Assembly: GCF_046707225.1 (NCBI RefSeq)
Contig: NZ_JBJKOP010000029.1
Coordinates: forward strand, 62,001 to 126,000
Direction of reading: 5' to 3'
DNA: 64,000 nucleotides
Source of the DNA: Caproicibacter sp046707225
GTDB lineage: Bacteria > Bacillota > Clostridia > Oscillospirales > Acutalibacteraceae
The notes beneath the pieces are model-generated. The model saw only the letters and a program-made list of their open reading frames with translations, did no database searches and was not told the origin of the DNA. The translations under genes were made by a program, and so were the position numbers. Shown here in pieces: positions 7,784 to 16,145 of this stretch (position 1 is the first letter of the stretch; each line of letters begins with the position of its first letter).

Positions 7784-9139
7784 ATGAAGAATGTCGGTCA
7801 TGCCGAAACAGCGCAGTCGGGGCAGGATATGAAGCACACCAAGGGCTATCTGCGTATTGTTTCGCTGCTTGACGATGGAAGCTTTCATGAGGTAGACGGC
7901 CTTGCGAAATCTCAGGGCGGGTATGCGGAAGCGGTGGTTGGTTACGGCACTGTGGAGGGAAGCCCGGTTTGCGTCTTTTCTCAGAACAGCGATGTAGATG
8001 GGGGAGCCATGTCGAAAGCACAGGCCTCCAAAATAAAAAAGATTTATCATCTGGCTGTCAAAACAGGAACTCCGGTCGTGGGCATTTTTGATTCCGCCGG
8101 AGGGCGTTTGAACGAGAATGGAGACATCCTCGAGGCTTACGGTGAAATTCTGCTGCACGCCAACAATCTTTCCGGCGTGGTGCCGCAGATTTCTGTGGTC
8201 CTGGGTCCCTGCACGGGCACGTCGGCGATGATCGCTGCCGGAGCGGACTTTGTCGTGATGTCGGACAAGGGGGAACTCACCATCGCGACGAACGGCGAGG
8301 ACGGTACGGCAAAAGAAGCGGAAAAGCTCGGCCTGTGCCAGATTGCCGCGGCGGATGAAACGGAAGCAATTAAGGCCGCGCACAGACTTCTTTCCATGCT
8401 TCCATCCAACAATCTGTCCTCCGCGCTGCTGTCCGAGGGCGCGGGAGCTCCTGGGGGGACTCCCTCCGCGAGCGAAACGGACGCCGGTAAATTGATCGGC
8501 TCCATCTGCGACGGCGGGGAATTTTTGGAGCTTAGCCCCCAATTCGGCTGTTCCGCAGTAACGGGGCTGGCCTATATGGGCGGTTCCGTCGCGGGCTTTA
8601 CGGCCCTTTCGGGCGTGATAGATCCCGATTCCTGCTCCAAGGCGGCGCGCTTTCTGCGGTTCTGCGATTCATTTTCCATTCCGGTTATTACAATTGTGAA
8701 TGCGGAAAAATTCGAATCGCTTCGGGAAGCTTCCAAGCTTTCCAGCGCTTATTCGGAAGCCACGACCGCAAAGATCACGGTTGTGACCGGCTCGGCGTAC
8801 GGCCCCGTTTATATCGCCATTGCGGGAAGAGGGGCCGGCTCGGACTTTACACTGGCATGGCCGGACGCCGTCGTTTCGGCGATTTCTCCGGAAACGGGAG
8901 CGGTTTTCCTTTGGAACGACCGTCTTGCCGGGTCGGAAAATCCGGTGGAAGACCGGAAAAAACTGATTGAAGAGTACAGAAAAACAGAAGCTTCCGCGCA
9001 AAAAGCCGCAGCGGATGGAATCATTGAAGCAGTTGTTGCTCCGGAAAAAACGCGCGCGGAAATTCTGGCGGGTTTGGACATGCTCAGCGGAAAACGGGTA
9101 TCCACCCTGCCGAAAAAGCATGCCGATATTCAGCTTTAA
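7784..9139 (+). CDS. Carboxyltransferase-domain protein (12S/MmdA-like)
   Basis: A 451-residue crotonase-fold carboxyl transferase of the acetyl/propionyl/methylmalonyl-CoA carboxyltransferase family, expected to move a carboxyl group between biotin and a CoA ester. Recognisable segments include GIFDSAGGRLNENGDILEAYGE, LGPCTGTSAMIAAGADFVVM, the second-half AWPDAVVSAISPE and the terminal PKKHADIQL. It is shorter than typical MmdA/12S subunits (about 510), and several usually conserved stretches are altered, so the CoA substrate is uncertain. GGAGG at 7772-7776 selects ATG 7784. A biotin carrier and a 5S-like subunit follow directly. Confidence 0.8.
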   Translation: MKNVGHAETAQSGQDMKHTKGYLRIVSLLDDGSFHEVDGLAKSQGGYAEAVVGYGTVEGSPVCVFSQNSDVDGGAMSKAQASKIKKIYHLAVKTGTPVVGIFDSAGGRLNENGDILEAYGEILLHANNLSGVVPQISVVLGPCTGTSAMIAAGADFVVMSDKGELTIATNGEDGTAKEAEKLGLCQIAAADETEAIKAAHRLLSMLPSNNLSSALLSEGAGAPGGTPSASETDAGKLIGSICDGGEFLELSPQFGCSAVTGLAYMGGSVAGFTALSGVIDPDSCSKAARFLRFCDSFSIPVITIVNAEKFESLREASKLSSAYSEATTAKITVVTGSAYGPVYIAIAGRGAGSDFTLAWPDAVVSAISPETGAVFLWNDRLAGSENPVEDRKKLIEEYRKTEASAQKAAADGIIEAVVAPEKTRAEILAGLDMLSGKRVSTLPKKHADIQL

Positions 9140-9166
9140 TTGAGAAGGACAGGGGGATCTATCAGT

Positions 9167-9571
9167 ATGAAAAATCTTAGAATTACGGTAAATGGTACGG
9201 CGTATGACGTTCAGGTGGAAGAACTTGGCGCAACTGCGGCGCCCGCACCGGCTGCACCTGCTCCCGTGGCTGCACCTGCTCCCGCTCCCGCACCCAAAGC
9301 GGCCGCTCCCGCTCCGGCAAAGGCCGCGCCTGCTCCGAAGCCAGCGGCGCCTGCCGGCGGAGAGACGATTTCCAGCCCGATGCCCGGGACTATTGTCTCG
9401 GCAAACGTAAAACCGGGCCAGAGTGTCAAAAAGGGCGATGTCCTGGTTGTTCTGGAAGCCATGAAGATGGAAAACGAGATTATGGCGCCGCATGACGCGC
9501 AGGTCGCATCCGTTCTGGTGAATAAAGGGGACAGCGTTGAGAGCGGGACCCCCCTTGTTACCCTCCAGTAA
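9167..9571 (+). CDS. Biotin carboxyl carrier protein (1.3S / OadA-tail like)
   Basis: A 134-residue carrier. The first 22 residues are a short beta domain, residues about 25-65 are an Ala/Pro linker of the mobile type, and the last 70 residues are a biotinyl domain with the attachment motif EAMKMEN (Lys is the biotin site). The two flanking genes lack a biotin domain, so this protein must carry carboxyl groups between them. AGGGGG at 9151-9156 supports ATG 9167. It lies 27 bases after the carboxyltransferase gene and 12 before the next. Confidence 0.92.
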   Translation: MKNLRITVNGTAYDVQVEELGATAAPAPAAPAPVAAPAPAPAPKAAAPAPAKAAPAPKPAAPAGGETISSPMPGTIVSANVKPGQSVKKGDVLVVLEAMKMENEIMAPHDAQVASVLVNKGDSVESGTPLVTLQ

Positions 9572-9583
9572 GGGGGCTGAGCA

Positions 9584-10984
9584 ATGAATAAGAAAATTGG
9601 AATTACAGAAGTTGTTCTGCGCGACGCGCACCAGTCTTTGCTGGCAACCCGCATGCCGCTTTCCGACATGCTGCCGATCCTTGGCAAAATGGATCAGGTG
9701 GGTTTCTATTCTCTGGAGTGCTGGGGCGGCGCTACCTTCGACGCCTGCCTTCGCTTTCTGAATGAAGATCCGTGGGAGCGTTTGAGAATCATCCGTAAAA
9801 ATTGCCCCAACACCAAGCTGCAGATGCTGTTCCGCGGGCAGAATATGCTTGGTTACCGTCATTATGCGGATGATGTTCTGGAGTATTTTGTACAGCGTTC
9901 GGTTGCCAACGGCATCGATATTATCCGTATTTTTGACGCGCTCAACGACATCAAAAACCTCAACGTAGCTATCAAGGCCGCGAAAAAGGAAGGCGCTCAT
10001 GCCCAGGTGGCAATCTCCTATACGACGGGCCCGGTATTTACCGAAGAGTATTATGTCGATTACGCGAAAAGAATTGAGGACGCCGGCGCGGACTCCATCT
10101 GCATTAAAGACATGGCCGCCCTTCTGACGCCGTATAAGACCTATGACCTGGTCAAGGCAATCAAATCGGCGGTAAAGATCCCGGTTCAGCTGCATACGCA
10201 CTATACGTCCGGTCTTGCTTCCATGTGCGAACTCAAAGCCGTGGAGGCCGGAGTGGATCTGCTGGACACCGCCATGTCGCCGCTCGCGCTGGGTACGTCC
10301 CATGCGCCGACGGAATCCATGGTCGCCGCTCTCAAAGACACGCCGTATGACACGGGGCTTGATTTGATTCTTCTCAATGAAATCCGCGAGTATTTCATGA
10401 TTCTGCGCGATAAATATATTAAAAGCGGGCTTATTGACCCCAAAATGCTTGCGACCAATACGAAAGCTCTGGTTTATCAGGTGCCGGGCGGGATGCTGTC
10501 AAACCTGCTGTCGCAGTTAAAGCAGGCGGGCAAGGAGGACCAGTTCGAAGCGGTTCTGGAAGAGGTTCCGCGCGTTCGCAAAGACGCCGGGTATCCGCCG
10601 CTGGTCACGCCGACCTCCCAGATTGTAGGCACACAGGCGGTGTTTAATGTCATTACCGGAGAACGGTATAAGATGTGCACCAATGAATTCAAAGATCTGG
10701 TCGCCGGGAAATACGGGACGACTCCCGTCCCTGTCGATGACGCGTTCGCCAAAAAAATAATCGGGGACGCTCCGCGGATCACCTGCCGTCCGGCGGATCT
10801 TCTCAAACCGGAGCTCGAAAGCCTGAGAAAGGAATGCGCCGAGTGGACCGAACAGGAGGAAGACGTGCTTTCCTATGCGCAGTTCCCGAAGGTTGCGACG
10901 GACTTCTTTAAAAAGCGTGCCGAAAAAAAGTACGGGATTGACGGAAAACATGCCGATCGGAAGGAAATGATTCATCCCGTCTGA
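9584..10984 (+). CDS. Pyruvate/oxaloacetate carboxyltransferase subunit (OadA / 5S type)
   Basis: A 466-residue TIM-barrel enzyme that transfers CO2 between biotin and pyruvate/oxaloacetate. It has the metal-site start EVVLRDAHQSLLATRM (Asp ligand), the ECWGGATFDACLRFLNEDPW segment, CIKDMAALLTP with the carboxylated-lysine region, and the HTHYTSG histidine ligands. It stops before the biotinyl domain found in fused OadA proteins; the separate carrier at 9167 supplies it. No membrane OadB-like subunit is present, so this is not a recognisable sodium-pumping decarboxylase set. Confidence 0.9.
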   Translation: MNKKIGITEVVLRDAHQSLLATRMPLSDMLPILGKMDQVGFYSLECWGGATFDACLRFLNEDPWERLRIIRKNCPNTKLQMLFRGQNMLGYRHYADDVLEYFVQRSVANGIDIIRIFDALNDIKNLNVAIKAAKKEGAHAQVAISYTTGPVFTEEYYVDYAKRIEDAGADSICIKDMAALLTPYKTYDLVKAIKSAVKIPVQLHTHYTSGLASMCELKAVEAGVDLLDTAMSPLALGTSHAPTESMVAALKDTPYDTGLDLILLNEIREYFMILRDKYIKSGLIDPKMLATNTKALVYQVPGGMLSNLLSQLKQAGKEDQFEAVLEEVPRVRKDAGYPPLVTPTSQIVGTQAVFNVITGERYKMCTNEFKDLVAGKYGTTPVPVDDAFAKKIIGDAPRITCRPADLLKPELESLRKECAEWTEQEEDVLSYAQFPKVATDFFKKRAEKKYGIDGKHADRKEMIHPV

Positions 10985-10995
10985 GTTTGATTTTT

Positions 10996-11031
10996 CAGCT
11001 CCGTGTTTCTTTTTCACGGGGCTGTTTTTTT
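10996..11031 (+). terminator. Intrinsic terminator after the carboxyltransferase operon
   Basis: A 10-bp stem with one G-T pair (10996-11005 with 11015-11024) is followed by seven Ts at 11025-11031. Confidence 0.9.
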
Positions 11032-11056
11032 ATATTCCGGCTTTTTGGAACCGCAG

Positions 11057-11086
11057 TTGACAATATGGTCGGAAAGCTGATAAAAT
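11057..11086 (+). promoter_or_regulatory. Promoter for the yicC-remA-gmk operon
   Basis: A perfect TTGACA at 11057-11062 with an 18-base spacer to TAAAAT at 11081-11086. It is the only strong promoter visible before the long co-directional gene run from 11165 onward. Confidence 0.65.
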
Positions 11087-11164
11087 AAATAGGATTATGA
11101 TTTGTTTCTGAATAAGTTTTTTTCATTATCACTATGATTCATTTAGGAAGAATACAGAGATGAG

Positions 11165-12052
11165 ATGATAAGTTTGATTAAGAGCATGACCGGCTTTGGC
11201 AGAAGTGAAAAAATCGTCGGCGGGCGGGATATCGCGGTTGAAATCCGATCCGTCAATCACCGGTATTTCGATTATTCTTCCCGCATCAGCCGCGGGTATG
11301 GTTTTCTGGACGCCAAGCTGAAGTCTTTTCTTCAGGTCAGGGTTGCGCGGGGAAAAATCGACCTTTATGTTTCGGTTGAAACACTGGAAAGCGCTGATGC
11401 CGAGGTGCTGGTCAATCATTCCCTGGCGTCGGGTTACATTGCCGCTCTGCGCGATCTTCAAAAGCGCTACGGCCTGCGCGACGACCTGTCGGTGATGACG
11501 GTGGCCCGTTATGCCGACCTCTTTACGGTGCATCAGGCTCCTGAAGATGAGGAGGAAATTTGGGCGGCCGTCCGTGGGGTTGCCGAAGAAGCGTTCCAGT
11601 CCTTTTCCGCAATGCGGCAGGCGGAGGGGAGCCATTTGAAAGACGATTTCCTGAACCGGACCAAAACGGTTCTGGAGCTTGTCGGTCAGGTGGAGGAAAG
11701 GTCGCCGAAAACGGTGACGGAATACCGGGAAAAGCTGCTCCAGCGGCTGCATGAGATGCTGACGGATGTGAACATTGATGAGCAGAGGATTCTGACGGAG
11801 GCCGCGGTTTACGCCGACAAGGTCTCCGTGGCGGAGGAAACGGTTCGTCTGCGCAGCCATATCAGCCAGTTTCATTCCATGTTGGAATCCGGTGAGGCAA
11901 TCGGCCGCAGGCTCGATTTTCTGGTCCAGGAGATGAACCGGGAGGCGAACACCATCGGTTCCAAATGTGTTGACGCCGAAATTGCTCATCTGGTTGTAGA
12001 CATGAAGGCTGAAATAGAAAAAATCCGTGAACAGGTCCAAAACGTCGAATAG
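11165..12052 (+). CDS. yicC: YicC family endoribonuclease
   Basis: A protein of about 295 residues of the YicC (YloC) family, reported to have endoribonuclease activity. It contains the N-terminal signature IKSMTGFGR, then SVNHRYFDYSSRIS, and the C-terminal GRRLDFLVQEMNREANTIGSK. ATG 11165 gives a four-residue longer N-terminus than usual; TTG 11174 would give the typical MIKSMTGFGR, and neither has a strong ribosome binding site. It heads a block ordered yicC-remA-gmk-rpoZ-priA, as in Bacillus subtilis. Confidence 0.93.
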   Translation: MISLIKSMTGFGRSEKIVGGRDIAVEIRSVNHRYFDYSSRISRGYGFLDAKLKSFLQVRVARGKIDLYVSVETLESADAEVLVNHSLASGYIAALRDLQKRYGLRDDLSVMTVARYADLFTVHQAPEDEEEIWAAVRGVAEEAFQSFSAMRQAEGSHLKDDFLNRTKTVLELVGQVEERSPKTVTEYREKLLQRLHEMLTDVNIDEQRILTEAAVYADKVSVAEETVRLRSHISQFHSMLESGEAIGRRLDFLVQEMNREANTIGSKCVDAEIAHLVVDMKAEIEKIREQVQNVE

Positions 12053-12073
12053 AAAAAGCAAAAGGGGATTATT

Positions 12074-12349
12074 ATGAAGTTGATCAACATCGGTTTTGGC
12101 AATATGGTTTCCGCCAATCGCCTGGTTGCCATTGTCAGCCCGGAATCGGCTCCGATCAAGCGTATTATTCAGGACGCCAAGGAGCGCGGGGCGCTGATTG
12201 ACGCTACCTACGGTCGCAGAACCAGGGCGGTTATCATCACGGACAGCGACCATGTGATTTTGTCAGCCGTTCAGCCGGAGACAGTGGCCAACCGCCTGAA
12301 TGACCGCGACGAACTTTCGGAAGAGGAGCTCGACGAGGATGACGAATGA
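12074..12349 (+). CDS. remA: Extracellular matrix regulator RemA (DUF370)
   Basis: A 91-residue DNA-binding protein. In Bacillus subtilis RemA activates matrix and osmoprotection genes. The family core KLINIGFGNMVSANRLVAIVSPESAPIKR (quoted in part) and the YGRRTRAVIITDS segment are intact. The tail is very acidic (repeated Glu and Asp), more so than I expect for the family. AAAGGGG precedes the ATG. It overlaps the gmk start by 11 bases, implying translational coupling. Confidence 0.93.
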   Translation: MKLINIGFGNMVSANRLVAIVSPESAPIKRIIQDAKERGALIDATYGRRTRAVIITDSDHVILSAVQPETVANRLNDRDELSEEELDEDDE

Positions 12350-12947
12350 AGGGCTTCTGCTGATTCTCTCAGGCCCCTCGGGCACGGGGAAGGGAACGGT
12401 GGTGAAAAACCTTATGGCGGGGAACCCGGGTATCCGCTTTTCCGTTTCCGCCACAACGCGCGCGCCGCGGCCGGGCGAAACGGACGGAAAGGAATATTTT
12501 TTTCTGACGCGGGAACGCTTTCATGAAATAACCGCCGATGGAAAAATGCTGGAGAACGCCGAGTATTGCGGGAATTGCTACGGTACGCCGCTCACGCCTA
12601 TTTTAGAGTGGACTGCTCAGGGTCTGGACGTCGTTTTGGATATTGAAGTTCAGGGGGGCGCGCAGGTAAAGCAAAAAAGGCCGGATGCGGTTGGAATTTT
12701 TATTCTTCCCCCTTCCCTGCAGGAACTGGAGCACCGCCTGCGTCAGCGCGGAACGGAAACGGAAGAAGTAATTCGGGGCCGTCTGCAGGCCGCGCGCCGG
12801 GAAATTCAGGCAGCCGTTCACTACGATTATATTGTCATAAACGATACGGTTGAATCCGCGGTGGCACAGATTCAAGCAATCATCCACGCGGAGAAAAACA
12901 AAACCAGCAGAAATGAAGAATTGATTGAAAGGATCCTGAAGAAATGA
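12339..12947 (+). CDS. gmk: Guanylate kinase
   Basis: Phosphorylates GMP to GDP. The P-loop SGPSGTGKGT is at about residues 11-20, and the GMP-binding segment FSVSATTRAPRPGETDGKEYFF follows, then LDIEVQGG and the lid RLRQRGTE. At 202 residues it has the usual length. The start at 12339 lies inside the acidic 3' end of remA, in another frame. Its stop overlaps the rpoZ start by 4 bases. Guanylate kinase also feeds ppGpp metabolism, and the pairing with rpoZ is conserved across Firmicutes. Confidence 0.97.
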   Translation: MTNEGLLLILSGPSGTGKGTVVKNLMAGNPGIRFSVSATTRAPRPGETDGKEYFFLTRERFHEITADGKMLENAEYCGNCYGTPLTPILEWTAQGLDVVLDIEVQGGAQVKQKRPDAVGIFILPPSLQELEHRLRQRGTETEEVIRGRLQAARREIQAAVHYDYIVINDTVESAVAQIQAIIHAEKNKTSRNEELIERILKK

Positions 12948-13162
12948 TTAAGCCGATTGCCGATTTAATTCTGACGCCGGACCAGAGCCGTTACTCCCTT
13001 GTGGTTGCCATCGCAAAAAGAGCGCGTGAAATTGCGGAGACTGCGGAAAAAAACCGGGAAGTACTGGAGAAAAAGCCGGTGGAGATAGCAGTTCAGGAAT
13101 ACGTGAACCATGAGTTTACCATGATTGAAAAAACAACGGCGAGCGACGACACGGAAGACTGA
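12944..13162 (+). CDS. rpoZ: RNA polymerase omega subunit
   Basis: A 72-residue small subunit that helps assemble RNA polymerase. The core pattern SRYSLVVAIAKRAREI, with the preceding short helix, fits omega, as does the KPVEIAVQEY segment after it. It overlaps gmk by 4 bases (ATGA). In Bacillus subtilis coaBC follows rpoZ; here priA follows directly after 20 bases, so coaBC has been lost from or moved out of this block. Confidence 0.93.
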   Translation: MIKPIADLILTPDQSRYSLVVAIAKRAREIAETAEKNREVLEKKPVEIAVQEYVNHEFTMIEKTTASDDTED

Positions 13163-13182
13163 AAAATGCCTGAAAGGTGAGG

Positions 13183-15636
13183 ATGTCCGTGGCCGTCGCA
13201 AAAGTCGCGGTGGAGAACACGGTTTATCATTTTGATAAACCGTTTGATTACCGAATTCCGGCTTCTCTGCTGTCCGAGGCAAAAGAAGGCTGCCGTGTCC
13301 TTGTTCCGTTCGGCACTGCAAACTCCAAACGGCAGGGAATGATTCTGGAAAGGACGGAGCGGGAGGGAGAGTCGGATCAAGAGCTGAAATCCATTGATTC
13401 CGTACTGGACAAAGAGCCTCTCCTGACGCCGGAGGCACTTCAGATGATTCCCTGGATCGGAGAGCATACCTTTTGCACGCTCTTTGACGCGGCAAGGCTC
13501 TTTTTTCCGGCGGGCATCCTTTTTCAGGTCACAACGGAATACCTTCTGGCCGGGCCCGCCGGCGAAATTTCCGCCAGAGCGGAGGAGGGAGAGGAAGCGA
13601 GAATCGTTGCTTATCTGTCCCGAAGGAGGGCGGTCCGGCGCGACAAGCTTCTGCGTGACGTTGGACTTGCGGCGGACAGCAGCCTTCCGGAGCGAATGCT
13701 TCGAAAGGGCCTGCTTCAAAAAAACAGCGTGACGTTCCGAAAGGTTGGGGACGCCACCCGGAAGATGGTTCGCTTTACGGATCCGCAGGAGCTGCCGAAA
13801 CTGACCCCAAGGCAAAAATGCGCTCTTGAAGTACTGCGAGGCGCCGGATGCGCCTCGTTAAAGGAAATCTGTTATTTTTCCGGCGTTACTCCAGTGGTAG
13901 TGGACGCTCTGGTCAAGAAGGGAGCCGCCCAGTATTTTGACGCGGAGGTATACCGGAATCCATACGGCGACGTTCCGGAGAGGTCGGCTTCACCGCCGGC
14001 AAAGCTGACTGCAGAACAGGACGAGGCGTATCGAAACCTGTACAGGCAGTACCGAGCCGGTCAGGGAGGAGTTTCGCTTCTGTACGGAGTCACGGGCAGC
14101 GGAAAAACACAGGTTTTTATGCGGCTGATCGACCGTGTTCTGGAAGACGGACGGGGCGTCATCGTCATGGTTCCGGAGATTTCTCTGACGCCGCAGACGA
14201 TCTCCCTGTTCCATGCCCGGTACGGCGCGGGGGTCGCGGTGTTCCACAGCGGGTTGTCCCTCGGCGAAAGGCTGGATGAATGGAAGCGCGTCCGGAACGG
14301 GGATGCTTCCATTGCCGTAGGCACCCGGTCCGCGGTGTTCGCGCCGTTTCAGAATCTCGGGCTCATTATCATGGATGAGGAGCAGGAGGGCACTTACAAA
14401 TCAGAATCATCTCCCCGCTATCATGCCCGCGAGGCCGCCAAATACCGCTGCGCCTACCACAAGTGCCTGCTGGTTTTGGCCTCCGCCACGCCGTCCGTTG
14501 AAAGTTACTATCACGCACAGGCGGGCAGATATACCCTGAATGTCCTCTCCGAGCGCTACGGTTCCGCGCGCCTGCCCGAGGTCGACGTGGTCGACATGAA
14601 CGGGGAGGCGGAACAGGGCAACGCCGGAATTCTCAGCGGCCTTCTGGCGGAGTCGCTGCAGGAAAACCTTCAGAACGGGATGCAGTCCATTTTATTGCTG
14701 AACCGAAGGGGGTATAATACATTTGTCTCCTGCCGGTCGTGCGGGCATGTTGCGACCTGTCCGAACTGCAGCATCTCTCTTACATACCATGCGGCGAACA
14801 ACCGCCTGATGTGTCACTACTGCGGATATTCGGTTCCGTTCACGCGGGAGTGCCCGAACTGCCATGAAGAGCAGATGCGCTATTCGGGATTCGGGACTCA
14901 GCGCGCGGAGCAGCAGCTGGCGGAGCTGCTGCCGGAAGCCCGGATTTTAAGGCTGGACGCGGATTCGACGATGACCAGGTTTGCCTATGACAAAAAGCTG
15001 AAACAGTTTTCTGAAGGAGCATATGATATCATTGTCGGAACCCAGATGGTTGCGAAAGGGCTTGACTTTGAAAATGTTACTTTAGTAGGGGTTTTATCGG
15101 CAGACCAATCGCTGTACGGTGACGATTTCCGAAGCTACGAGCGGGCGTTTGACCTGCTGACGCAGGTAGTCGGCCGGTCGGGACGGGGAAAATTCACCGG
15201 AAGAGCCGTCATCCAGACCTTTACCCCGGAAAACGATATTATCCGCCTCGCGGCGGACCAGAATTACGCAGAGTTTTACAGAAGGGAAATCGCTCTGAGA
15301 AAATCGCTGCTGTACCCTCCCTTTTCCGACATCTGCGTGATCGGATTTGTCGGAAGGAGAGAAGAAAGGGTCCGCGCGGCGAGCGAAGCTTTTTTTGCGC
15401 TGTTATGCCGGATGGCGAGGGAGGATTACGCGGACCAGCCGCTGCGGGTGCTGAGCCCGTCTCCCGCTCTGGTCGGGCGCGTCAGCAACCGGTATCGTTA
15501 CAAGCTGATCTTAAAGTGCCGCGACAATAAGCGGATCCGCAGAATGATTTCCGATTTGCTGATTCGCTTTTCATCCGACAGGAACTATTCGGATGTGACG
15601 GTATTTCCGGATATGAACCCGGAAACTATTTTATAA
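13183..15636 (+). CDS. priA: Primosomal replication-restart helicase PriA
   Basis: A superfamily 2 DNA helicase of about 817 residues that reloads the replisome at stalled forks. An N-terminal 3'-DNA-binding domain (about 1-110, including YRIPASLL) is followed by Walker A GVTGSGKT, the DEEQ box and helicase motifs such as VGTQMVAKGLDFENV. The two zinc-binding modules are visible as CRSCGHVATCPNC and CHYCGYSVPFTRECPNC. AAAGG at 13173-13177 precedes ATG 13183; GTG 13177 is also in frame. It sits between rpoZ and def. Confidence 0.97.
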   Translation: MSVAVAKVAVENTVYHFDKPFDYRIPASLLSEAKEGCRVLVPFGTANSKRQGMILERTEREGESDQELKSIDSVLDKEPLLTPEALQMIPWIGEHTFCTLFDAARLFFPAGILFQVTTEYLLAGPAGEISARAEEGEEARIVAYLSRRRAVRRDKLLRDVGLAADSSLPERMLRKGLLQKNSVTFRKVGDATRKMVRFTDPQELPKLTPRQKCALEVLRGAGCASLKEICYFSGVTPVVVDALVKKGAAQYFDAEVYRNPYGDVPERSASPPAKLTAEQDEAYRNLYRQYRAGQGGVSLLYGVTGSGKTQVFMRLIDRVLEDGRGVIVMVPEISLTPQTISLFHARYGAGVAVFHSGLSLGERLDEWKRVRNGDASIAVGTRSAVFAPFQNLGLIIMDEEQEGTYKSESSPRYHAREAAKYRCAYHKCLLVLASATPSVESYYHAQAGRYTLNVLSERYGSARLPEVDVVDMNGEAEQGNAGILSGLLAESLQENLQNGMQSILLLNRRGYNTFVSCRSCGHVATCPNCSISLTYHAANNRLMCHYCGYSVPFTRECPNCHEEQMRYSGFGTQRAEQQLAELLPEARILRLDADSTMTRFAYDKKLKQFSEGAYDIIVGTQMVAKGLDFENVTLVGVLSADQSLYGDDFRSYERAFDLLTQVVGRSGRGKFTGRAVIQTFTPENDIIRLAADQNYAEFYRREIALRKSLLYPPFSDICVIGFVGRREERVRAASEAFFALLCRMAREDYADQPLRVLSPSPALVGRVSNRYRYKLILKCRDNKRIRRMISDLLIRFSSDRNYSDVTVFPDMNPETIL

Positions 15637-15651
15637 GATGGGGGAATAACA

Positions 15652-16143
15652 TTGGCAATACGGAACATTATAACGGATGAAGATCCGTTTCTTCATAAGA
15701 AATGCCGCCCGGTTGTAAAGTTCGACAGACGTCTCTGGACTTTGCTGGACGATATGGCGGATACGCTTCGCGAAGAAAACGGCGTGGGGCTGGCGGCGAT
15801 TCAGGTTGGGGTCCTTCGCCGGGCCGTAATCATTGATGTCGGCGACGGCAAGGGAGTGCGCGAGCTGATCAACCCCGTGATTCTTGAAAAATCGGGGGAG
15901 CAGGAGCCCATGGAGGGCTGCCTTTCCATCCCTGGAAAATGGGGGATTACCAGGAGGCCCAAGCACGTAAAAGTTCGCGCGCAGGACCGCAACGGAAAAT
16001 TTTTTGAATATGAGGGGGAAGACCTTCTGGCGACGGCTTCCTGCCATGAAATCGACCATCTGGACGGAATTTTATTCCTGACTCATGTAATCAGGATGCT
16101 GACGAAGGAAGAACTGGAACATATGAATTCTTCGGAGGATTGA
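15652..16143 (+). CDS. def: Peptide deformylase
   Basis: Removes the formyl group from new polypeptides. The three family motifs are complete: GVGLAAIQ, EGCLS (Cys is a metal ligand) and HEIDHLDG (two His ligands and catalytic Glu). The 163-residue length is typical of type I enzymes. The start is TTG 15652, supported by GGGGG at 15640-15644 and by the family-like opening MAIRNIITDEDP. fmt, which adds the formyl group to Met-tRNA, follows immediately, the classic pairing. Confidence 0.97.
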   Translation: MAIRNIITDEDPFLHKKCRPVVKFDRRLWTLLDDMADTLREENGVGLAAIQVGVLRRAVIIDVGDGKGVRELINPVILEKSGEQEPMEGCLSIPGKWGITRRPKHVKVRAQDRNGKFFEYEGEDLLATASCHEIDHLDGILFLTHVIRMLTKEELEHMNSSED

Positions 16144-16145
16144 AA

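Noticed and set aside
9235..9350. Short repeated units that could look like a repeat array
   Set aside because: They encode the Ala/Pro linker of the biotin carrier, a normal low-complexity feature of such proteins.
8669..10303. A 544-codon minus-strand open frame over the carboxyltransferase operon
   Set aside because: Antisense shadow of three clear genes. The middle part is a Gly/Arg/Ser repeat produced by the reversed Ala/Pro linker codons of the biotin carrier.
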